Assembly (NCBI GenBank): GCA_003427395.1
Contig: BFEA01000429.1
Span: forward strand, 1,276,386-1,303,239
Direction: 5' to 3'
From: Chara braunii
Lineage: Eukaryota > Streptophyta > Charophyceae > Charales > Characeae
Length of the DNA: 26,854 bases
Shown: piece by piece, positions 17,938 to 26,854 of the stretch
Layout: each line of letters begins with the position of its first letter
Position numbering within the stretch: position 1 is the first letter of the stretch
Translations under genes and position numbers: made by a program
The notes under the pieces: model-generated
The model's input: the letters and a program-made list of their open reading frames with translations, nothing else
Databases searched by the model: none
Told to the model about the DNA's origin: nothing

Positions 17938-18553
17938 TTGTGTACTATTTTGTTTCATTGTAGTGGTTTGACTAACCAACAATGGCGGCGATTGAACAAT
18001 CTTTTATATGTCACTCATGGTCAAACTTTGTTTCAACCGAGTGCTTTCTCTTCGACCCTTCATGATAGCGCAGGACCTACCTATATTTTGTACATGACTG
18101 ACCCTTGCGAGCCTCCAGGCACAAAGTGCAGCAATTTGGACATCTCCACCAAATTGTTGGACACGAAGTGGTGGCCAAAACTGCCTCAAAAAGTTACTTT
18201 CACTTTAAGAAAAGTGCATATATCCAAAACATGGTTGTGACTCATTCCCTTTGAGGAAAGTTCAAGAAACCTTGGGTTCGAAGTCTTTTGATGTATTTAG
18301 CCGTATCTGCAAAGACAATCAAATTCTGATGCGCGCCGCTTTCGCCCCTTCGTGGGATTCAGACACGACCTTTGTAAGTGCGTCTTACAAATCCATACTT
18401 CTTAAGTTTTTCCACATGCTCCTTCATAGGGGCTCGGCGGAGAATGAGTCTCGGGTGTATCCCTCTTCGGTATACTTTTCCGTGTGCTTCCCGCCTAACC
18501 CAAGAGACTTGATTTTGTGCCTTTCATTGAACGGCATGAATTTGGGTACTTAG
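17938..18553 (+). other. Two adjacent open plus frames, unassigned
   Basis: Frames 17938-18240 and 18251-18553 (100 codons each) follow one another in different registers. Composition is ordinary, with no low-complexity runs, for example KLLDTKWWPKLPQKVTFTLR in the first. I recognise no domain. They could be pieces of one degraded gene or element. Confidence 0.25.
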
Positions 18554-18680
18554 GAAGTTAGGAGAGATATCCCATTATCACTTTTTGTGCTTCGCACCTG
18601 CTGATTAAGCTGCAGTTTTAAATTCCTTCAAATGAAACTTACTGCCAATAGTCCCCACACTTTCAACTGGTGATACCACG

Positions 18681-18796
18681 ACTACGTTCTTCCCCCGAAT
18701 ACAACGTACGGTCATTATAGGGAATGTATATAGACTGAAAGATAGCCCAAATACAGCTATAATGACCGAATGTTGTATTCGGGGGAAGAAGGTCGT
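18681..18796. mobile_element. MITE-like hairpin element M2
   Basis: Left arm TTCTTCCCCCGAATACAACG and the following CGGTCATTATAG pair with CTATAATGACCG and a CGTTGTATTCGGGGGAAGAA-like right arm (one interruption). The end sequence and parts of the loop (GGAAxGTATA and ATACAG) are the same as in M1, so they are one family. Confidence 0.85.
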
Positions 18797-19300
18797 CACG
18801 ACAAGTTGACGCCAGCCAAGGCCCACTCTCTTGCCCTATAGGGAGCCAACCTTCACTGCAAGCCTCACTTGGCTTTCACTCACGATGAACATATATATGA
18901 ATAGTTGCGCACACTCTTTCCACGTAGAGAACGCGCTCACCATTCAACGAAACAATTCAAGATTCAACAGTGTGAAGAACAAGATGAACGTATGGATCGC
19001 CAGCTTGAAAGTGGCGGAAAAAGGGGATATGCAAGGCACCATAGATCACAGACGAGCCCAACAAGGGAACCAAAGCGAACCCGAAACAGGAACAATCCCT
19101 TCTGCAAATGGAACAGATTTCATTTTTTTCCCCTTTTTTTCCCTTTTCATTTTCTTGAGCTGTCTTCTCCTCATTGGGGAACAGTTATGTATACATTTTT
19201 GTCTCACCTCAAAGGCTGGGGCAAAGGGGCAAACATGCCGTTACTTCCCTCTGTTGGAGGGAGGTAACCTACTAACCTCCCTTCACCGAAAAGAGAACTG

Positions 19301-19479
19301 CCATTTCGTCAAAATGGACATCTTTTATTTTTTGAACAAAATTGAAACCGAGTTTTTTGGCCGAAAACTCGTCAAATTTGTTGTTCCTGAGGGGAACAAC
19401 AAATTTGACGAGTTTTCGGCCAAAAAACTCGGTTTCAATTTTGTTCAAAAAATAAAAGATGTCCATTTTGACGAAATGG
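19301..19479. repeat. Perfect inverted repeat, 87-bp arms, 5-bp loop
   Basis: Arms 19301-19387 and 19393-19479 are exact reverse complements by my base-by-base check; the loop is TGAGG. Each arm also has an imperfect palindrome at its outer end (CCATTTCGTCAAAATGG). Pairing stops abruptly at both outer edges. The mirror-image open frames on both strands are by-products. It may be a foldback element, a small-RNA precursor or an assembly artefact. Confidence 0.97.
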
Positions 19480-19627
19480 TCGTAAGAGGTGGAAAGCTAT
19501 GCTTGCAGGGGTCCCGTGTATAGCCTTACGAGTAGTGTTAGGTAGTGAAAGGGAAAACCAGATGTTCCGTGACATGGCAGAAACTTTAAGCCAGTTTCAA
19601 CAGAAATTCTGAGAATACCTAGACACA

Positions 19628-19685
19628 ACTAAACAGCAAAAACACGGTAAACCACAAGCCAGACCAACGAAAAAAAGTCAAAGAG
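19628..19685. repeat. Dispersed repeat, second copy
   Basis: This is the partner of 17815-17890, sharing AACTAAACA, ACCACAAGCCAG and the A-rich end. Confidence 0.6.
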
Positions 19686-19871
19686 ACCCCAGAAAGAATC
19701 CGAACACTCAGACGAGAAGAGAAACCCACACCATTTTCACAAGTTCCTAGCTAGTAACAACCACAATAACTCATAATATGCAAGAAGCAAATCCAACCGC
19801 AAAAAAAAAAAGAAGCAAAGCACATTATCTCGCCCCTCACGGAAGTATCAACAAAAATCACTAGCCTATTA

Positions 19872-19884
19872 CTACTATATAAGA
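19872..19884 (+). promoter_or_regulatory. TATA-box-like sequence
   Basis: TACTATATAAGAG matches the plant TATA consensus and is followed by a pyrimidine-rich leader (about 19900-19935). No gene follows: the next sequence is the antisense SINE-like copy B. It may be chance or a promoter remnant. Confidence 0.2.
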
Positions 19885-19936
19885 GCAACAAACGACCGAC
19901 AATCTCTCCCCAGCAAACTCTCTACACACCTCTTTC

Positions 19937-20078
19937 TTTTTTTTTTTCCATCAATGAACAGCCCGGGTTGATGTTAGGGGTGCTGATAAGAGCAGGCACC
20001 ACTAGCATTCCCGGGGAGGCTCCATCTATTGGTGGGGAACAACACCTTCTGGAAAACGGGTCCAGCATCCCGTAACAT
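19937..20078 (-). mobile_element. SINE-like element, copy B, with poly(A) tail
   Basis: The minus strand reads GGGATGCTGGACCCG, then the core CAGAAGGTGTTGTTCCCC, ACCAATAGAT and GGAGCC. A stem-loop follows (20015-19996 with 19983-19962), then TTGATGG and 11 A residues (19947-19937). The layout and core match copy A. The stem bases differ from copy A, but the loop CTCTTATCA is the same. No coding capacity. Confidence 0.7.
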
Positions 20079-20148
20079 TATAGTTGTCTGTTTGTACAGG
20101 TTCGTGGCTGAATGACTGAATCGAGAGTAAACTGCAGGTCCCAAACCT

Positions 20149-20181
<33 letters not shown>

Positions 20182-20860
20182 CCCGCATGGTTGAGGACAG
20201 TGAAGCCTCTTCAGTCCTTGATGGACCCCACTAGAACTCAATGACATCCGAAAAACAAGCTTCCCTGCCCGACAAAAAAACAGAGTGTGGATTTGCTGAT
20301 CACANCCCCTCTCTGCCAAACCACTGTAGTTCGACCAGAGCAAGATGCGAAGGAGGCGAAGGGTCTGCAAAACATGTTGGAGATCTAAGAGAAGATCCTG
20401 GCTGCAGCACGAACCAGTCCCTGAAGCTGAGATGGAAGTTCCTCCTGAGAGGCTCCTCCGTCCCTTCTCCACTCCACATTACCCAGTCCCTCCCCTTGAG
20501 TTCCCCCGAGCCAGTTCAGGATAAATTTTTGAACTATTTTTTGTATATCATTTTTCGGATGTAGAGTGATCAATTTGGATTTACTTTTCTCCCATTGTGC
20601 TATGATCATGTTTTCAGTCTGTGTTACGATCCTGGCAATTTCGAAGTATACATTCATCTGAAAGTACAATGCCATCCAGTTGCAAAACGAAATGAATGAA
20701 CTTGAGAGGAGAGAGAGGGAACGAAGAAGAAGAAGAAGTAAGCAAGAAGAAGAAGATGATGTACTCCAGCATAGACCAATGGCAAGGCTCTTCTTCTTCG
20801 CCCACCAATCTCTTCCTCCTTATCTCCTCCCCTCTTATTCAAACAAGAAATAACAATAAT
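20079..20860. other. Low-complexity stretch with a long T run; nothing recognised
   Basis: A T run of about 29 bases (20152-20180) and an undetermined base at 20305 are present. A 148-codon minus frame (20472-20026) crosses the T run and copy B, so it is not a gene. The part near 20700-20760 is AAG/AGA rich. Confidence 0.5.
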
Positions 20861-20926
20861 AATGTTGAATGACTGAACCAGAATCAATGTCCGAATCCCA
20901 CTTCTACTGCAGGCACAACATGAGGT

Positions 20927-20984
20927 CCACCATAGCCATGGCCACCCTTCCTCTTCCTCTACATACAGGCCGAGGCTATGGTGG
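20927..20984. repeat. Imperfect inverted repeat with CCACCATAGCC
   Basis: 20927-20943 and 20968-20984 pair over 17 bp with three mismatches. The arm motif ACCATAGCC recurs in direct orientation near 21188 and 21273. An undetermined base is at 21078. Confidence 0.7.
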
Positions 20985-20999
20985 GCTACTACGGCTTCA

Positions 21000-22027
21000 G
21001 CCTCCTGTCCAAAGGACAACCCAAAGCAGCTATGTCGCTGCCCCACTTCAAGGTCATCACCATGCAGCTATGCCGCTNCCCACTCAGCCACCATGCCTGA
21101 CTCTGTCCCGAGCTTCCTTGATGCGGCACTACCCCCACTGGGGCCTTCCTGATGCAGCGCCTAGCAATGTGATGAAGATGGTGTCTACCATAGCCAGGTA
21201 AGTGCCTCGCCACTCTCCTCCTTGGTCCCCTTCTCCCTCCTCCTCCTACCGGTAGAGCTCCACGAGCTCCACCATAGCCAAGGTGGAGGCTCCCGGCTTC
21301 TTCCTCCCAGCAGCGCTGTAGTACCCAGCGCTACTCCAGCCAGCGCTCCAGCAGCGTGCCGCCAAACTTGCACACTGAAGAATGAGGCTGAGCTCTTGCC
21401 TCGGCCTCTTGATATAGCGGCCTGCTTGCCTCCTGGGCGGTGACTTCCAGGCCGCTCGGCCTCCCAACCAACCGGTACCTCCTCCTTTTCGGAGGGAAAT
21501 ATCATTGCAGACTCTGATATTGCCCGCACAGGCTCTAGACTCAGAGTGGATGGACTGGTACCGGCCTAGACCTAGCCTACCGCTACTGGGCCTCTTAAAA
21601 TGCCAACTTTGTCTTCTTCTGCTCGGCCTCGAGTACCCGGCACATCTACTGCTACTGGGTGCGGTACCGGCCTACCTGCTACTTGAGTGTTTTTCCGCTG
21701 CTCCAGGTGCCGCGGGCCCCTGCCTCCGCTACTTGAGTGTTTTTCCCTGCTGTAACCCTCAATGCCACGGCCACAGGTAAGTACCGGCCCTACGGGCCTG
21801 CCAAACAAGCAAGTACCCTTGCAGGTCACACACACACTCATACCGACAAGCACTCAGACAGGCACGCAGGTCACAAGCACGCACACACAGACAGACTTAG
21901 AAAACACAGCAGAATGCGGGAATCTCAGCAAGGCATCCATTCCATCGGCAGAACTTCAGAAATCAGCAGTGTTCTCAGTATGTGTTTTGACGGGTCATTA
22001 CACTCTGTCACTGACTAAATTGTACAA
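21000..22027. other. C-rich unassigned stretch with short duplications
   Basis: TACTTGAGTGTTTTTCC occurs twice, near 21680 and 21733. A CA/CACG-rich stretch covers about 21820-21900. Two sequences resemble 5' splice sites (CAGGTAAGT near 21193 and 21773). No open frame has recognisable content. Confidence 0.35.
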
Positions 22028-22500
22028 TTAATCCTGAGATTTCCCCCTCTTCCAAACCACATCCTCTCTTTCTAGAACACAGCGTGTGTGCCAAAGCGAC
22101 CATGTCACTGCCTTCCGACCAATAGAAAACAGATTCCATTGAAATTCAGAAGGCTGGAAGTATATAGGTTCCCAGTAACCTAACAAGATAGAACGCCGGC
22201 CCCCGACCATTCTATTCCAGTCAGATTCCTCCGAGTGCAATCCAACCGTCTCCATAGTAGGACTGCCCCAGGGCACTGCAGGCAAATGTGTTCAATAGTT
22301 TCACAAAGTTCTTTTACTAGGGAAAGCCTTTTGACAAGACTTGCACCATGGAAAGGTTATTAAACCTTTTTGTTCCAGAGTTGAATGATCAATTAGCCAG
22401 TCATTTGTCAGCAGACACCTATGAATAATCTGCGATTGGAGGGAGACAAATTTGGTTGGTCTCTGTTTTAAGCCACAAGTACTTGGCCCATATGTTGGCC
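22028..22500 (-). pseudogene. LINE ORF2 zf-RVT fragment
   Basis: The minus strand reads PTKFVSLQSQIIHRCLLTND and DHSTLEQKGLI, then the zinc-ligand pattern WCKSC and, after a frameshift near 22315, ETIEHICLQCP followed by VLLWRRLDC. This is the CxxC-HxxxxC zf-RVT signature. The plus-strand fragment at 11297-11630 is the nearest relative. The homology ends abruptly near 22500 at a GC-rich hairpin, so the upstream part of the LINE is missing. Confidence 0.8.
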
Positions 22501-22615
22501 GCGGGGCGTTGTCGTTAACGCCCCGCAGGTTCCGAAGGCTCGGGGTACCAGACCTGAAAGGCTGACGCCGCCAGCCAAAACAAATCTTTTTTTGTTTCGC
22601 TGGCGGGTCGGCGCG
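22500..22615. repeat. Pair of GC-rich inverted repeats
   Basis: GCGGGGCGTT and AACGCCCCGC flank six bases at about 22501-22526. A second hairpin pairs GCCAGCCAAAACAAA with TTTGTTTCGCTGGC, at about 22567-22606. The base composition differs from the AT-rich LINE fragment next to it. Confidence 0.75.
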
Positions 22616-23158
22616 AAACAGCGCACAGGGCATATTCAGGCTCGGCATCGATAGATGAAGTGCTGGTGGTTTAAGCTATTGAAGAACTTGATATTTTTGA
22701 AAGTATTCATATCAATATTCAATTGCCTGAACCACCTTTCCTACACAATCGCAATGACATCTACCCTTGGTCTAAGTTGACAGCATGCTGCCTTGATCGA
22801 TAGATAGTGTAGAGTTCTTAATTTTCCTTTCTTGCTGGTCCTCCAACTGCATTGCTCCGGATCCAGGGGAAGTTATGGGATAGGACAATGGGGATGGTAA
22901 GCTTTCCAGAGTTTTTTTGTTTTTTGTTTTTTAAGGCTAATTCTTTAAGCCCAACCAAGTCAATTTGCAAGGAAGATGAGCATTAGCGAACTTCAGCAAT
23001 CAAACAGCATCATACATATGAGCCCAGATAGTCTTGACCTCGAACCACAGCAGACTGGCATCACGAGATACACCAAATAAGAACACACCAAGAGTTCAAA
23101 ATTGACAATGCTGAAGTAGTCCCATCATCATCAACTACGAACCAGAGTTGATATCCTA
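22616..23158. other. Unassigned stretch
   Basis: No recognisable frames, RNA genes or clear repeats were seen. Confidence 0.4.
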
Positions 23159-23764
23159 TTGGCGCTCGGCGCCCAGACTACAGGTGGCAGATCCTATCTA
23201 ACCTATACTACGAAGCAGAATGATGACATCAACAGCGTTCCCGAAGTACGAGCATATGGCGACCAAATGTCGCACGCTTCAGCACCAGGTATGTCNCTCG
23301 TAACACTCACAACCCCGATCCACACCGCACAGATGCCNCTAGCACCCCAAGGACCACCCTGCGCTTCACCTAGCATACAGCAGCGCAGCTTGGCTATGGC
23401 TGCGTGCTCCCTCCTACTCGCCCGTGAGAGCGTAAGTGCCAGCCAGCCAGCGGATTGCGCAGCAGCGCTCACGCAGCATGCAGCCAGCACCCGAATGCCG
23501 AATGAGGAGGCAGGCCCTTCCCTATATCGAAGTGGCCTGCCTGCGTCCAGTCCAGGAAGCTTCCGGTAGGCCCCGGTAGGCACAGGCCCAGTCACGAAGA
23601 GAGCAGGCCTTGGGCCTGAAGTGGTTGCATGCGCCCAACTGCTTTCGGCCTGTGTTTGGCCCAGTACCCGTATCCAGCCCAGGGCCTGCTTCACATTCAT
23701 TTACGCAGGCAGCCCAGGGCCTGGATTCATTCAACCAACTGGCGCAACGCAACTGTCTGAATTT
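23159..23764. other. GC-rich stretch with short GGCCTG repeats; no supported gene
   Basis: Open frames on both strands (23159-23569 plus, 23700-23203 minus) overlap and cross undetermined bases at 23296 and 23338. CCCAGGGCCTG occurs twice (near 23678 and 23711). The frames have no recognisable domain and probably stay open because of base composition. Confidence 0.4.
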
Positions 23765-23935
23765 CCCCGTTGCGGGGTACCCTGAAGAATGAGGCCCGAA
23801 GGGCCTGTCGTGCCTGCCTTCACTTAGGGCGGCCGACCTTGTTGCAGATAGGGCCCCGTAGGGGCTAAGCGGGCGTAGCCTCGCAAATTACCTGTCAAAT
23901 CTGGACAGGACGGCCTTTCAGGCCTTTTTTATTGT
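23765..23935. repeat. Cluster of five short GC-rich hairpins
   Basis: In order: CCCCG-TTG-CGGGG, AGGCCC-GAA-GGGCCT, GGCCCC-GTA-GGGGCT (one mismatch), CCTGTC-AAATCTG-GACAGG and AGGCC-TTTC-AGGCCT. The last is followed by a T run. Spacing is 20-60 bp. Confidence 0.8.
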
Positions 23936-24665
23936 CATTATAGTATTACGAGGAACCCCGTAGCAGCCACATCTTTCCAGACTTTGGTTGATGCTGCATA
24001 TAACACCCGGATCCTGTAAATATCCAAAAAAGAAAAAAAAAACTTTACCTGATCATTGGGGGAAGGGAGTAACAAAAACTCTTTAGTCATCCTACAAAGG
24101 TTCACTATTGCAAAAAAAAAAAGGGTTCACTATTGCCACCTCTGAATGAATGTGAACAATTTGACCCACCTCCCATTGTTCCGGAGATTGACGCGCACAG
24201 CAAAGACTCTCTGAGCCTCCTCGCAAAGATACCGTGGACACGACTCCAAACAAACATTCCAGCCCAAAAAGCTGGTGCCCACCCACAGACATACCTTCAT
24301 CAAGAGACAGCCGATGCTCTATAGCAGGGCAAAGAATTAGGCCCTGCATGAATAAACAACAACCAACAAATCATCCACCCCAAAGAAGAATAGCTCGCTA
24401 TTGAGTCACTAGTATGAGCCCGATCCTAGCTGCTCAAATCTGCCAGGATAGAGAGCTAGCAAGACCGGGAGGGGTGTGTGTGTGTGTGTGGACACGGCAA
24501 CCCCACCTAAGTAGGGAACGAAACCTCGCCTCATACGCTGACTGTTTACTTGGCACAAACGTATTTGGGCTGCGAAGCAAAGAGAAAACCTGCAGCACAA
24601 AAATAGAAAGTGGGGAAAAGATTAAAAAAAAGAGAGCTCCAAGCATTTAGCAATTGCTTCAAAAG
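23936..24665. other. Unassigned A-rich stretch with a GT microsatellite
   Basis: A short direct repeat (AAAGGTTCACTATTGC and AAGGGTTCACTATTGC, separated by an A run) lies at about 24097-24137. A GT repeat of about 20 bp is at 24471-24490. No gene was recognised. Confidence 0.45.
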
Positions 24666-26793
24666 TAGGGGAGGCATAGTTAGGAATGGAGATGGAGAGG
24701 GGAGAGATGAGAATAGAGGAGGGAGGAGGGAGGGGGAGCAAGGATAGCATTGGCTATCTTTATCCTGGCCGACTCAGCCTAGGAACGGGGGTGCACGCCC
24801 TGAAGCGCTTCTCGCCGTGCAGCACCCATGATGGCTCATCAGAGGGTCTGCCTCTGACTCCCAGTTGGAAGAAGGTGGGAAGGATGTGATAAGGAGGTGG
24901 GAGGGAGAGCAATGCAGCAGCAGCCATAGATACCGGGCATGAGGGGATGGTGCAGTCCATACCTGATTGCGAAGAGTCTGAGATGACGAGGCCTTCTCGA
25001 CAGTAGCCATCGGTACTGGGTGGTCTTACTATGCCACGGGATGCTGGTACTCAGTCCTCGTGGCGTTGCTGCTACCACTGACCCACCAGTAGGAGCTGTC
25101 GGAGCGTTGGTGAGTGCTGCGTTCCCTGCTGTTTTGCCGAGCACCTCGCGCTGCAGGAGCAGAGCTCGTGGCTGGGTGACCACGGTGCAGTAGGAGTGGA
25201 GAGGTAGGAGGATGACAGCGGCGCACAGGCCAGGCCGAGCAGCTGGAGCATGAGGGAGATAGAGAAGGAGAGTGGAGTCTAGGAGTATCCAAGACAGTGT
25301 ATGTTGCTGTCGAACTCGAGCCGAGTGGCGAGTTCCATCAGGAGTGAGGAGTAAATATGGGAGAGGATGGAGGGGGGTTGGGGGCTTGAGCCAGTTGGCG
25401 ACCATGACGGGGAGGGAAGCAGTACAGGTAGTGTGCGGGACAAGCTGGGAGTGGAGGGTGTAAGAGAAGAGGGGTAGGATATTCGCAGGATGGGGGGTGG
25501 GTGAAAGCAGTAGCAGGTGCTGCAATGCAGGGAGTAGTGGCTGCTATGGTAGTTGATATTGATGTGGGTAGGGCGGTATGTTTTAGGTAGGTGGGATGGC
25601 GGGGGCGGGGAGGGGGGGGGGGTTGTTTTTGGTATCAGGGAGTTTGAAGCAGGAGGGGAGGAAACGACAACTACGAGTTTTCAATGTTTGTTGCTTTGGG
25701 CAGAAAGATGCAGAGGCAGCACGGTTCTTTGTTTCTTGGGACGGGTGGTAGTCCGGGCCTCAGCAAGTCATGGCAAGGGCAGCAATTGTCCGCAGGTGTG
25801 GGGGGGTATGTCTGAGTATGGTGGTGCGTGCATGTAGCGTGTCTGGTAGCGCGCGGGTATTTTGGCTGCTGTTTCAACGATGGCACTCGCTTCCAAGGTT
25901 GCTAGTGTGGTGCATGTCTCCGCTTTGGCCTTTGCGTTGGTCGAGGTGTCCTTTCGTGCCAGTGGGCTATGCTGATGGGAAACACTTTTCAAAAAGGTAA
26001 GGCGGGTTGACGGAGGCTTGAGTCCAGGCTGATTTGGTATTGTACCGGTTCCCAGCCGTGTCTTGAAAAGTGTTTTGTTTTGCCTGGTTGGCGACTGAGT
26101 AGGGTTGTGGGTTCCCATAACTTTTCTGTAGGTGAATGCATTGCTTTCATAAGTCTTAGCACTTTCTCCATTCTCTGGGATGGTCATATTTTTGTATGCA
26201 TTGGCAGATTTATAGGTAGGGGGTATGAAGTTGGGGGATAGCAAAGGGATTCAAAATGTATGTTGTTGTTGATTTTGGGGTTTAGTTGTGATTTGTAACT
26301 TTCCGGTGCATCTGTGGCTTGTGCGCTTAGTTACAGATGGTATGTCTCTGCTCATTGGGTTTTTGGGTGGCGGCCAAGTACTGAGAGGCAACCCATAACC
26401 ATTGGTGGGTGGTTGGTATTTTAAGCATATGTGGGTAGTAGTGGCCCGGAAGTGCGTCGGCAGGTTTGAGGACGGGCGAGGTCCATGACACATTGCTACA
26501 TTGATGTTTAGCTGAGTGTTTCAGACTATGCCAGGTCAGGATGGGGTTGGTCAGTCGAAGGTAACTGAAACTGTTTTTTATACAAGTTTACTAATTTAAG
26601 TGGATATAACTGGCAAACCTTTGTTGGAGGTAGTGAGAGTATGCGGGTGGTTGGTGGTGTAGTCAGTGTATGCTATGTTTTAACTTTTAAGTACTTCTGT
26701 TTGCATCCGTGCCTGGTTGGAGAGGTAGGGAGCCGCAGGGTAGGTGCAGGAGGTTGACGTAGTGAGGGGGTCTATGTACATATGTGTGCGGGT

Positions 26794-26794
<1 letters not shown>
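24666..26794. other. G-rich unassigned stretch; long minus frames doubtful
   Basis: The minus frame 25525-24839 (228 codons) is Leu/Pro/Ser/His rich with no domain. The frame 26244-25768 (158 codons) is Thr/Ala/Pro rich with no domain. Both look like open frames produced by skewed composition. A G-run region near 25585-25625 has quadruplex potential. A 13-bp inverted repeat (AAACACTTTTCAA) lies at about 25980 and 26058. Confidence 0.4.

Positions 26795-26854
<60 letters not shown>
26795..26854. repeat. GA microsatellite at the window edge
   Basis: Pure AG repeat for 60 bp, running off the end of the window, so the full length is unknown. Confidence 0.98.

Noticed and set aside
18687-18790. 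Hammerhead ribozyme in hairpin M2
   Set aside because: A CTGAAAG stretch is present, but the CTGATGA and GAAA core elements with three helices are not.
18831-19523. 230-codon plus frame as a gene
   Set aside because: Its second half is the perfect palindrome, which opens mirror frames on both strands; the first half has no recognisable domain.
23910-23935. Bacterial rho-independent terminator (hairpin plus T run)
   Set aside because: No bacterial genes in the window; better treated as one of a cluster of GC hairpins.
24839-25525. 228-codon minus-strand frame as a gene
   Set aside because: Skewed Leu/Pro/Ser composition in a G-rich tract, no domain, and competing open frames on the other strand.
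1-26854. LTR retrotransposon
   Set aside because: No pair of long direct terminal repeats, primer-binding site or protease/integrase motifs was seen; the RT is of LINE type.

Overview
The window is eukaryotic nuclear DNA, most likely from a plant-lineage (streptophyte) genome, and it reads as gene-poor, repeat-rich intergenic sequence. Reasons: L1-type non-LTR retrotransposon (LINE) remains whose ORF1 begins with a DUF4283-like domain and whose ORF2 ends in a zf-RVT zinc-binding module (both typical of plants), long CT/GA, AAC and AT microsatellites, poly(A)-tailed short elements, MITE-like hairpins and an assembly gap. There are no prokaryotic operons, no ribosome-binding-site spacing and no CRISPR array. 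I cannot name the species. No intact protein-coding gene can be supported; the long open frames are either broken transposon frames or low-complexity artefacts.

Layout. 1-767: 3' region of a LINE on the minus strand with a 25-bp duplicated tail repeat. 767-6960: one nearly full-length, decayed LINE on the minus strand (ORF1 with RGG box; ORF2 with APE-type endonuclease, reverse transcriptase and zf-RVT). 6961-9500: intergenic DNA with a degenerate ~120-bp tandem, a 180-bp CT microsatellite, a 61-bp duplication and weakly protein-like minus-strand sequence that I cannot assign. 9540-11810: plus-strand 3' parts of two LINE copies in tandem; the first keeps one reading frame for about 1.5 kb with seven stops that are all TGA. 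11810-13950: unassigned DNA with AT and AAC microsatellites and a 70-bp tandem duplication. 13951-14994: short-element cluster, including a 5S-rRNA-headed, poly(A)-ending, SINE-like unit. 15000-17630: tandem duplication, gap, another poly(A)-tailed element, MITE-like hairpin M1 and a LINE 3' fragment. 17630-20080: tandem repeat, hairpin M2, a perfect 87-bp-arm palindrome and another SINE-like copy. 20080-22030: low-complexity DNA. 22030-22660: minus-strand LINE zf-RVT fragment beside a GC-rich hairpin pair. 22660-24400: includes a second cluster of small GC-rich hairpins. 24400-26854: G-rich unassigned DNA ending in a GA microsatellite.

The most interesting signal is a set of short retroelement-like units (13951-14160 plus strand; 14770-14994 minus; 19937-20078 minus) that share a core able to form a small hairpin and end in poly(A). 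One carries a recognisable 5S rRNA head. The other two carry a 3' stem-loop with the same loop but different, still pairing, stems. This looks like a 5S-derived SINE family, which would have been mobilised by LINEs such as those in this window. That functional link is inference.
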